In this document: in pieces, positions 13,901 to 25,900 of the stretch | Numbering within the stretch: position 1 is the first letter of the stretch | How the letters are laid out: the number at the start of each line of letters is the position of its first letter | Origin: Norana najaformis | Lineage: Eukaryota > Annelida > Clitellata > Crassiclitellata > Hormogastridae | Direction of reading: 5' to 3' | DNA length: 64,000 nt | Assembly (NCBI GenBank): GCA_964023275.1 | Contig: OZ029918.1 | Span: 13,106,855 to 13,170,854, forward strand | Program-made: the position numbers and the translations under genes | Notes under the pieces: model-generated | Databases searched by the model: none | What the model saw: the letters and a program-made list of their open reading frames with translations, nothing else | Told to the model about the DNA's origin: nothing

Positions 13901-16900
13901 TCAGTTGGCATGGGCGGATAGGTTGGTTGATGTGATTGTGTTGGTCGGCAGTGGATCAATGGGCAGGTGGGTGACTGCATGGGTGGATAGATGGATGGCT
14001 GGATGGATGGCTGGATGGGTGGATGGACGGGTGGGTGGATGGATGGGTGGGTGGGTGGATGGATGGATGGATGGACGGATGGAGGTGGTGCAATGATATA
14101 GGATACATAATAAAGTGTTTTGCAGCTTGAAAGGAATAAAATATATTTGTCTAGGGATATGAACAGAAAAGTTGAAGACGTTTTCATCAAAGGAGCCGAT
14201 TTTCTTAGGCTGTATGCAGAGTACAGCTGCAACTTTTCGAAAGCAATGAAACTGATTGAGCAGTGGAAGAGTAAAGTGCCCGAGTTCAACCGATTCATCC
14301 AAGACGTACAGGTCTGGTTTTCTTTTAACTTCTTGTTTATTGCTAGACATTACTATTTTCAGTTGCTGATGTATTGTTGGCTGATTTCATCTCATGTGTG
14401 GGATTCAAATTCTGGTAAGTAGAGAACCCTTGTCCTTGGTGGAATGTAGAGGAGGCAGTCATTTCCCATTCTCCAGCCCTTGAGCCATCAGTGGACGAAT
14501 CCCAAGATCCTGGACACGAGGCCAGTGCATCACACTGCTTGGCATATACTTCCCAGCTTGTGCCAATACCAGATTATACTGCTTGGTGACAGAGGCAGGT
14601 GTGGATGAACAACCAGACCATGGTCTGCTGAACAGACTAAACCTCCTGTTATTGTTGGACTACAGGCTGTGGATGCCACATTTGGGCCATCTTATCACAC
14701 AAAGTCCTTGTACAACATGTGAAATTGTCAAGCTATGGAACTTGTAAGGATAGTTTATCCTACAGTTGTCTTTCAAGTCCTGCCCGTATTTGATCTTTAC
14801 CTTGCATAAGGGCTCAGTTACATTAACTTATGTTACACATTACAGGTGTGATTTGCAGTTAATTTGTTAGAGTACGTTGGACAAGTTTTTTTTAAATGCA
14901 GTTTGGTGAATTGGGAAAGGTCCAGTAGATGGCATCTTGGGTGTTTGCTTACAAGTGTGCTATACAGATTTTTGTTACTTTATCTTTTTGTTATAAAATA
15001 TGGTTATGATGGGGTTTTTGTTGAAACTTTTCCAGCGAAAGCCAGTCTGTCAGTCTCTGACTCTGGAGCACCACATGCTGGAGCCTATACTTCGAATTCC
15101 ACGATACGAGCTTTTGCTCAACAGTGCGTAGCCACTCCACTTTTTCTATCTGTCTAAAACTCTGTGCTCTTATGGATTGCAGTGTAGGAAGGAGCAATCA
15201 ATTGGGGTAATGTTTTGCACCACAACATTTAATTGTAAGTTGTTAATTGTGCCAGCTTCAACAAATACAATTTAGGATATTTTAACAACAATAATAATTG
15301 ATTTCACCAGGATGTGTGGCTGAGCAGGCATCAGCATAGAACCTGCTATATGTGTTGGGCTGTTACAACCCAAATAAGTATTTGTACCAATTGTCCTAAA
15401 AGCTACTAGCCTCATAAATGTTGGAAGAGTGAAATTTTTCATGGCTTTGGCCACCGGAAGATCCGTTTAGCTTTCTGAGAAGATCACTAGGAGTTTCAGT
15501 TTAGTTTTCAATGTCTTACTTCTTGTTTAATGCCGCAATGATCTCACATCTCCATACAGCCTTAAAAACTTGCATTCGGTCTGATTTTCTACACCTACCA
15601 TAATTTTTTATCTCTTAGGGAACATAATACTATCAACTTAAGGTAGACAAATTTTTAAAATAATGATAATGATTAAATAATGATAATGAACATTTATAGC
15701 AAGTAATTATAATGTAATAACCATTAGTAATAATATTAACTTCTAACTATGCTAAAGAGTATGGTAATATTAGTTGACCAGTCTGCATTATGATATTTAA
15801 TGCAAGTCATGTCATTTATGTTAGCCTATCTGAAACATTTGCCAGAAGATTCTCTACAGAAAGAAAAATCCTTGAGTAAGTTAAGTTATTATTTACTGTG
15901 GAATTAGTTACATTCTGATAATTATTATTAGATTTTAGATTTTATTTTTTTAAATGGTGTGTGTCATTTACTTGCTTAAATAAATGTCTTGTGTGAAGGC
16001 TAATAACTTCTGTAGTATTTTATTCATAGCACGCTATGCATCGTGTCAGGCATTTCACCTTGGCATCTGTGGTTTATATTCTTGATTCTGCATGGATTTA
16101 GGGTGTTTTTGGATGGCATTTGGTTGCATGTAACCAAAGTCTGACCCCACTTTTGGCTGGTCCAGCTATTCAGTGGATGGACAGATTTAGAGATTTTTGA
16201 CCTTGTTGTAAGTCCATCTCCTCCAGCAGAATGTATCTCTTTTTCACCGTGCATTGGCATATCTTAAAATTTACAACTGCTAGGGCGCTGGTACACTAGT
16301 GACTGATGCTTTATTGTTGATTTTATTTATTTTATTTATTTATTTAAAGCACTTGTAATGCGCACAATGTCAGTACACCTGAATTAAGATTTAAGGTTGA
16401 TTGGATTCGGTTGGATTGGATTGGATTTTTATAGTAAAGTTTCTATATTTATATGATGCCAGTATCAAATGACAGTCAGTGTCTTTAAGCGTTTTGCATT
16501 GGGGCTTTACACAAGGTAACTAAACTGCTTGAGTCTGCACATCACTTTACTGGGTAGTGCTCGACCATTCAGTCACTCTGTTAAGTTCAGTTAATTAGAT
16601 TTTGTTGGATTGGAGTTTTGGAGTAGATTAGGTTTGATATGATTTGATCAGAATTGAATTATGCTAAATTTATTCTTCTTGATTTTAGAAGCTGTTCAGA
16701 AAGTAACTGCTGCTGCCAGTCACTGTAATGATTTCATCAAGTCCACGGTAACTGTTGCCTTTGTAACTTCTGTTTTCTTTGATGTCTAGATTGAATTTCT
16801 TCTTCTGGGTACAAGTCATCTCCTACTCAAAATTTACTGGCTTACTTCTATTTAGTTGTTATAATCATACTGGGTCATCATGCAGTTACTGGTATGTATA

Positions 16901-19900
16901 ATATTCAATTTCATAACATCCTTGTAACATTCAAGACAACTGTAGAATCAGGTCTCATGCACCTCAGCCTGTCTTGGTTTCACTAGCTAACACCCACTTT
17001 CTAGTGAACTTGTTCTGTAACTTACTTCCTGCATGATGTGATTAAGACAATTTGGTATATATCAGAAATGATCCAGAATTCTGAGGCCATAGCAACAACA
17101 AAGACGTCCATTATCGCTATATCCATTCTTTATTGCAATCTACCTACTGAACAGAGAGCCCAGTTGAAAATCTGTCCTACATTTACAGAGTATTATCCTT
17201 CAGGCTCCAATGTACTTTATTGTTAAATGCTTCAGCTCTTTCTGTACTTTGAGCTAGAATAGTGATGGACTCGCTGGCTTTCGTCAGTAGCTGCTCTAGT
17301 TCAGTGCCAAGTTCTATTTGCTGTTTCTGTTCTCTGATGGTCCAGACTTAAAATTCACCTTTTGCAATATTCTCACCCAGAGTGGCATCGCCTGCCTTAT
17401 CTCTTGGGATTTGACTGAGCTTCTCCAGTGGATTATGACTGTTGAGTGCAGCTTTGCTATGAAGCGACCATTGATTGATACCTAGTGCATTACTTTCCCA
17501 TCCCTTGCTTTAGTTTACTTTTCTTCACCTATCTTCATCTTACGTTACCTAACTTCTCCTTACCTTCACACATAAGTTCAAAGCCAAATCAGTTGTTTCA
17601 ACTGTTCAAGCAGACTGGTTTTCTTAATTTCAAGGAAAAACATCGGAAGGTTATGGACGTCCAGCAGAGCTTATGGAGTAAGGTTGACCTTATGACCCCA
17701 AGCAGAGAACTGATACTGGATGGACGAATGAAGGTCTCGCAACAACAGCAGAAAGATGAAGACAAACACCTGTTTTTAGTGAGTTGGCTAATCTAAGACG
17801 TGTATCTTACTTAAGTGGAGCAGTCTTTCCCAACCAACTTTGCCAATTTTTCAACTACTGTATAGAAAAATTAAAAAAATAATTTACAAAAATGAGGTAA
17901 CTCATTTTGCCCAGAACTTTAAATAGATTGTTTTATAGTAAATTCTTTTGAAAGTCATCATTAGCCATGTTACTTATGACAGGTCTTGTAGGTTTTGCGG
18001 TAACTTGTTTATATATTTAAAGTGATTTTATGTTATGGTATACAAATTATTTGTTTTAGGAGCATTGCTGAAACACAGTATACATTTTTCTTAGTTGTCA
18101 TTGCGTAATACAGTAACTTAGCAACTTGCTCACTTTTAATAACCATTTTAATTTAGACTGTGAAAATACCTTGATTTTGTCTGTGTGGTTTGTATTAACT
18201 GTTTGGAATTGTAGTTCAATGACACATTGCTTGTGTGTAAGATCTATCCTCTTGGAATTACACCTCCATATAAAATGACCCTTCAGTTGGACATTGATGG
18301 CATGCAGGTAAGGCTTTAATACCCGTACCCTGACACCCCTTCTTCCTCTTATCTCTCTCTCTTCTCCAACCCCAAGCACGACCCTCCGTAGCTGTCACGC
18401 TGTCTCTCCGTCTGACTTTTGGATCTTGACCTGGAAGCGAACCCTTTTGCCTATCGATTTTGTTTTGACTGAGCGCCTGTGAATAAGCTGGTCCCCGTGG
18501 CGTGGCTTTCGTTGGGCGCTGTAGAAATCTCGGAATTACGATTAGTAGTAAGGAATAGGTTACTAACCTCAGCACTGACAGTTCACTGCCAAATGAGTGA
18601 TTTTACAGTGACCCTCAGTTGGCAGTGAATTGTCAGCACTATGTTTAAAGCAACCCTCATTTGGTGGTGAATTGTCAGTGGTGATTTTAAAGTGACCCAT
18701 TCTTTACTGGTAGTGCTTTGTTGCCTTGCAATTACCTAAATTTATCTAAACTATCTTGCATTATTTTCAAACATTTACTGACTGCTGTAAATGATGAAGT
18801 TACACTTTAATGAATGGGAGAGAAAATAATCATACTAGATTAACTTTAATTTATCATATACGAAAGATCAAAATTCTGATAAGTTCAGGACTGCATAACA
18901 ACACACTGAGATTTGTGTCTTTGATCTTTAGGTGCAGTGCACCATTTTCAATATACTGTACCACCAAAGGAGTGCAATCAAAATCAAATCATAGTGCAAT
19001 CAAAAATTGAGATATTGAATAATAATATGTGGACCAATTGTTGGAAAGATATAGGCAATATGCCAGGAGCAGTTAATCTGTATACAGTATGTACAAGAAA
19101 TGAGTAAGTGTAATATATTATTGTAAATGTAATAAAATAGGATTGTAAGATGCTAATAAGTCTCTGTTTGTTTTTTCAGGTGGTAGACAGACACAAGGAA
19201 GAAACAGTTGAAACATTTTTTGTTATTAGCAAGCAGGGTTACTTGGAAATGCATCCTGGGTAAAAAATCCAGTCATTTATTGTCATAATTGTAATCTCCA
19301 GATTTCTTTAGTGCCCAAGAAAGCTAGGTCGCAGGAACCAGCTGTCACAGATGCTCAGTCAAAACAAAATTGGTGTTTTGTTTTGTTATTCAGAAACTTT
19401 GCTTCAGTTCTCAATATTTATTATTTATTTTAAAACATAGTTTTTTATATACTTTAGTGTTTTTATTCCAGTTTTATTTTAGTGCAAACTTGAACTTTCT
19501 TATGTTTAAGATTTTACTCGTTATCCTTACATTTGGTGACTTTTTTAGAATACTGTTGTTATTATTGTTCCTGTTGTTATTTGTTTTTGCTGTTGATGTA
19601 ATTGTTGATTTTTCACTAATTGAAGCAAACTATTTGCACTGAACTGTTGTTATCAGATTTGATATAATCTGATTCAGTGATGTTACACACATTTTCGCCT
19701 ATTTTTACCTGTTTTAGGTTATGTGATTTGTCAATGATAAATTATATTTTCATGTATTATTATGATTTTAACTTGACAATTCTGACCAGTTTGACAAATG
19801 TCTGTTTTTCAGCTCAGTGGAAGAGAAAGAAAAGTGGATTTCTGTAAGTTTTCTTCTTTGCTGCATAAATTCTTGTTAGGCTATCTTTTTAAGATATCTT

Positions 19901-22900
19901 ATGACTGTAGTTGATTTTTGAACTCATGTACAGCGCCCTTTTCTTCAGCCTTAGCTGTGCTATGGCACTATATAAATTGTCTTATTATTATTATTATTCT
20001 TATTATTATTATTGTTATTATTATTATTATTATCATTATTATTATGTTTTGTGGACCCTCTCTTTAAAACTCGATTTGTCGCTATAAAACCAGAACAGCC
20101 TTTTACAAGCAAGACTAGAGAGGTAACCAAAATACGAACTGCATAAGCTGTCTCTGCTGCTTGCCCATTGATTTCTTATATCGACTCACACTCATCTTTA
20201 TTATAATATTGTTCCTGTATTTATTTTTCCACTGCAAACCCATAGTATTAAGCATGCACTATAAGCTACATTGGTTAAAACATACCTTTGTCAAGGCATC
20301 TCTGCACTTGAGGATGCCGGTTCGTATACCGATCGTGGCTATATGTCAGAGATTTAAATACCGGGCTAGCACGGTCCATACATGGGGACCTAAACTGGCA
20401 TGGCACCGATTCAAGTGGACAGTTTTGGTGAAGGATCTCACCTGATAGATTCATTGAAAAATTATCGGGGTCAAGGCCATTCAATTGCTATAGAAAACCA
20501 TTAACATTTACATGATGTACCACCAGATACATTTTAAATTAACTTAGCTGATACTTTGCAATCTGTCTGGTATCTAGACACTAGGTTGGTAAAAATATGC
20601 ATGGTAAAATGTAAAGTTTCAGTTTTGAATACCAAAAGGTGCCAAGAAGTCCACTGTACAGAGTTGTACATGAGGTGCAATTTGATATTAATTGGTGACG
20701 TATCGTATGCTATTTTGCTCTGCCATTCTGTGGTCATCCATGTTTATTTCTTGTCGATGAATGACAAATCTAATGTAGGCCTAAATATGGCCCACTTGCT
20801 AATAAATGTTGTTGAATTTCTATGGACTTAGATATGCTAGATTAACGTTTGATCAGTTGTAATGATGCAGTTTTGGTGTGGAAAATGGAACTGCAAGCCA
20901 CTAAGAGAAAGTCTGAGGAAGGACATCATGAGAGATCAAGTAGAGATGAAAATTCTAAGTTCCTGCATGGTAGAATTGGAGTTAGCAGCAGTGGTAAGGA
21001 AACAGCTGATGAAGAAAGTGACCCACGTCTAATGTGCTGTTGCATCAACACTGGACTTTAAACAGAAAGATTTTTGGACCACCCATCTATACACTCAGAA
21101 ATTTTGAGAGGTTCGCAATAGGTGCTAAAAATGTCTAGTTACTTTGTAATACATTATGTGTTGGTGTGGCTACACTGTACAGTAAAAAGGATCCCCTCTT
21201 AAGCAAAAGACCTTTCGGAAGAGTGGGATGTGATTGGCGCATATATAAACATTTACGGACCTAGAATGTTTAGACAGGTTTGCAGATAGAATAGTTTAGA
21301 TGTTCTTGAAGGGTGCTACACAAATGTTCACATGCATACACACATGTATGCACTGCATGACCTTAGTGTCTGATAAAAATGTCTGGTTTTGAGGCAGAGT
21401 GTATCCTTTCTATTGCCTTTTCACTACACTTGGTTGGAAATTGCCTGTTTGCCTGAATTTGACAGCCATTTTATTTTCTGTTCTCTTGATTACACTGTTA
21501 TTAAGCCATATTTGCCTGTGTGAAGTTGTCAGAGCTTCAAGAGAAACATTAACAAATGGTGACCGTTTGTTCAATGGCTTTCCGTTGTGCACACATATAC
21601 ATACATGCATACTCAGCATACATTTCATACCATAATTGTTGTCGAACCATATTCCCCATTGTTCACTTTCTGTTATATATACACTTCAGCTGAAAGATAG
21701 TAAAACCTTGGGACCATGACTCTGAAGTATGCTGATGATTGAGGCTCACAATAAAGTTACTTTACCAATCCCATCTCAACTGATTCTCAGTGATTTTGTC
21801 TGTTGCAGGCTTTAAATGCTGTGATATCAAAGTATATGGCCTTAGAAAAGTCTCGTCGTAACTCAACAGGTTTACAGAACTCGGTAAATGATAAACTATG
21901 TTCCGTTAGTCAATAATACATATAAACTACAGTGCAGTCCAATTTACGCACGATCCATTAACATGCAAATCCTCTTAACATGTGGTTTTGGCATGCTTCC
22001 TGATGCCGCTTGTTTAATATGTAAGATGCATTAACATGTAATACAGGAACTTGCTGTGTAGTGCTATGTGATTGAAGTTTTGTGAAATCAATAAACACGC
22101 TGCACCGGCTAATATTCAATCTCATGGTCGTTATTTCACAACCTGTATCAGCTGTAACAGCTGACTGAATATTCAGCACCATTTGCTTTAAGCCCTGCAG
22201 AGGCAGTCAGTTGCAAAGCAGTGAACTTAATACAGATGCACATGTCTCTGTTCCCCAAATGGATGCAGGGATCACACCTAGCAGCAGAGATAAATTATGG
22301 TGTTTATGCTTTTGCCTGCCAGAGGCAGCCCAGCTTTGTCTCTGGCAAGAGCTTAGCTGGTCTTCCAGCCAAAGTTACAACATCTGTGTGTCAGTAGCCT
22401 TGGCAGTCCATCAGTCAGACAGCCTATGTCTTTGAGCTTTCTTGCCAAACTGAGACTTACGTAAATCATACACTACTGTTCTTCAACCTGGCCCTCTAAA
22501 CCTGTGCTTGCAGTGATTTTGCCTCCCAAAGACCGCACGTAAATGGGTCTGCACTATGCTCTGCAGTTACATTATTCTGTGGCAGTCAGTATAAAACTGA
22601 TAATTTTAAACATTGACAGTCGTAACAAACATGGTTGGTAAAATACTGCTAATCAGTGGTTATTAATATCAAATGATAATTTGAAAAATAGAAGTTGTAG
22701 CTCAATAACAGTGCTTTACGATATTAATCAATTGAGTAATGACAACTATAGATAGCAAACCATTATGCAATCACTGCTAATATGCCTCAAGGAAGAACTA
22801 CCCAGAATGTTGGTAGAAGATGTGGGTCAAGGAGGAATATGCTGATGATTGAGGACATCTGTTATTACACAGTGTTGTTATTAGATATGCCTCGGGGCAG

Positions 22901-25900
22901 AACTGTTATTACATAAAGTTGTTATTAGATATGCCTCAGGGTATCATTGGATGCTATATAAAGCATTAGCTTACCAGCCTTAACTTACTGAATTTAGTTT
23001 TTTTAAATTTGCATTATGAGTTGTTGTTTACCAGAGCTGTCCACGACAGAAGTGCATGCCGGGAACAACAGCTCCCATTTGGATCAAGGATCCTCAGGCC
23101 AATCGCTGTATGCAGTGTGATGAGAATTTCAATGCAATCAGACGACGCCATCATTGTCGTGCCTGTGGCATAGTAAGCGACTACATACATACCGTGACAT
23201 ACATACCAGGACATACGTACCGCGGCTTACATACATATTTTTCATACATACATGCATACATTAAGAAGTGATTGCACATTGAAGTTTTGGATGGCCACCT
23301 AGAAGCACTTTTTGAAGATTGGTAGAGTCTTCGTTGACAAAAGCAAGGGCATCTTGATTGACCTCACCTTTTTTGGGTGCCAGTTGAGCAAGATGTCTTC
23401 CTCAAAAGCAGCTCCAAAAATGAGTAGACAAATTTTTTTTCAAGGTGGAACTGATGCATCATAAGATTAAATATTGTCAGGAGTATACAGGTGAGCTCTA
23501 GAAAATCAAGCCCTGTGCCAATTTTTGAGTTATCAGGAAAACTGCCTCTGAAGGTGCTGAGAAATTTTGGAGATTTACATTGACATTGTTGTCATTATCG
23601 CCATTTTTATTATTTTTATAGCAGGTACAATACTGCAAAACAGTTGATTGCTTAGTCTTGATACTGTAATTCTTTTCTAATAATTTTCAGGTTGTCTGTG
23701 GCAAATGTTCGAGCAAGGAGGCTCAGTTGGCATATGACAGTTTTTCTCAACAGCACAGAGTCTGTGACAAATGCTTTGCAGAGATCTTAAGCTCAACAAA
23801 AGACGACAGTGAATCCGAATCTAAAGTCAGTATTGCACACTGGAGTGCTTTCGTAGGTCAAGTGAAGTAACCTGAAATTTATTTTGCACCCCAATCAACA
23901 AACTTTGTCAATGTACAGTACATATGGTGGAATTTATAAGGAACTTACAGTGCTGAATTTCAAACTGGTCTCAAAACTGTTATGTCTCTTTTTGCCAAAA
24001 AGTGATCTTTCATAGTTTTCAACTAGAGGGCTTCGAACCATCAACTCACCCATTTTGTAGCGTAGAGTTAAGTTGAGTAAAGACAGTCATGGTGACACTG
24101 ACTGATTTGAAAATTTAAATGGGACTCCTTCAGCTGGAGGGCATCTTCTTGTTTATCTGCAGTTATATTATCAACAGTTTTAGAAAATCTAATCTAGATT
24201 ATCAGGTAAATAATCTAGAAATAAGTAAATTGTAAAGTCTAGTCAAAATTTATCATAGCACCTATTGTAATCATAAGTGCAGATTTACATGTATGGCACG
24301 TCTTACTGGGGAAAAAGATGCTAGTGATCTCACAACACAAAAACAAGATCACTTAAAATGATTATCAACAGCTAATGGAATAGTGGCAAAAAGAAAGAAA
24401 GAACTAGACAAAATGCAGTCAAGTTTAGTTAGTCAAGTGAAGTTATCAAGGAAAGATAGTGCAGTACAGTGTTTAATGCAGGTAGCCTAACTTTGATAAA
24501 TAGTAAATTTTAAAAAGGCAGAATGTAAAGTGCATAAACAGGGAAATTTTTAATGAACATAGGGTACTGAATTCGAACTGGTCTTAAAACTTTTATGTCA
24601 ACGATCTTTCGTATTTGTCAGCAAGCCCATTTTGTAGCATAACATCAACTTGATTAAAGACAGTCTTCCCCATTATTGCATATTCGTGGGTTTCCAAAAA
24701 CCTGCTGAATCATCACAACATAGGTTGCATGAGTGTGCATGTGGTAAAATACCTGTCTGGCAACAATTACGCTGACTTCAGCCCGCCTGCTTTGCCAGCC
24801 AATCACACCACGTGTTTGGTGCATGCCAGCCAGCACTATACAAACAAATCAATAACCCAATGACCCATGAACATTTCTTATACAAATGCTCGCTTGAAAC
24901 TTGCAGCGCAGTATTACATTCATGATTAACAGACAGATTTGATTGGGGGGGGGGGGGGTTCAAGTGTTTTGGAGCTAAGTTTGACAGATGTCCTTGGCTT
25001 TTCTGGATTTTTGGTTCTTGATGGGAGCTGATAATTTTCCTTACCCATAAGTCTTAACTTCATTTTGTTTAGTGTTTCTTGTCTGTTTGAGAGAATGTTG
25101 ATTCCAGCAATAAAATTTTTTCTTATTTAGATCTGGTTTTCTTTTAGGGGAGTCATTCTTTGCTTAGAAATGTTTCACGCCTTTCAAGAACAGATGTTCC
25201 AGACAGTGAGCGCAGGACAAGCATCTTTTTCATCCTTCCCTGTGATGAGAAATCTCCATCGTACTCGGACTCGAATGAAGAGCAGACAATCACAAAGTAG
25301 ATAAAAAAATTATAGCATATACTCGCATATAAGTCAAGAAATGTTGGACAATTTTGGAAGTTCAAATTGGGGGAGGTGGTCGCCTTATACAAGAGTCAAG
25401 CCAAGATCGCTAGACATATCCACAGGAGATCACAGGACATGGGATGATGCCCACACACCAGCTGGATAGTTGCTTCAGCACGGGCTGTACATTAAACGCC
25501 AGCTTCAGTCAGAAGGCAGAGAGGAACCCTTATTCACCATGATAATATATGGGTAATTAGAGTCCCTTTACTCCACTCGGCCAAACATGTCGACAGCTCT
25601 GCATTCAGCTTTATCAAAGAAACCCTCCCCATAGAACATCTGAAATAATATACCCATAATAATGGTCCGTTTGCTCCACTTGGCAGTATGAAAGCACCGC
25701 GCCCCACACAGTTAGACCTCAGCATCAACAGGTCTTAGCAAGTCTCCTGCCAAGAGGGGTGGTAGGTTAATACCACATGGGGTCAACTTGTATGCAAGTA
25801 TAGATGGTACTTTTGTTACTAATAAATTTACTTAAATGCTACCTGTACTTATATTAAATTTACTGGGAACATTAGGCTTACCTAGTTAACCACGTATGTA

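Noticed and set aside
13866-14096. Gly/Trp-rich and Pro/His-rich open frames
   Set aside because: Produced by the GGAT/GGGT simple repeat inside an FGD intron.
14126-14154. Earlier acceptor for the third DH exon (TGCAG at 14121-14125)
   Set aside because: It would put the exon out of phase with 13697-13842; the CTAG acceptor at 14151-14154 keeps frame.
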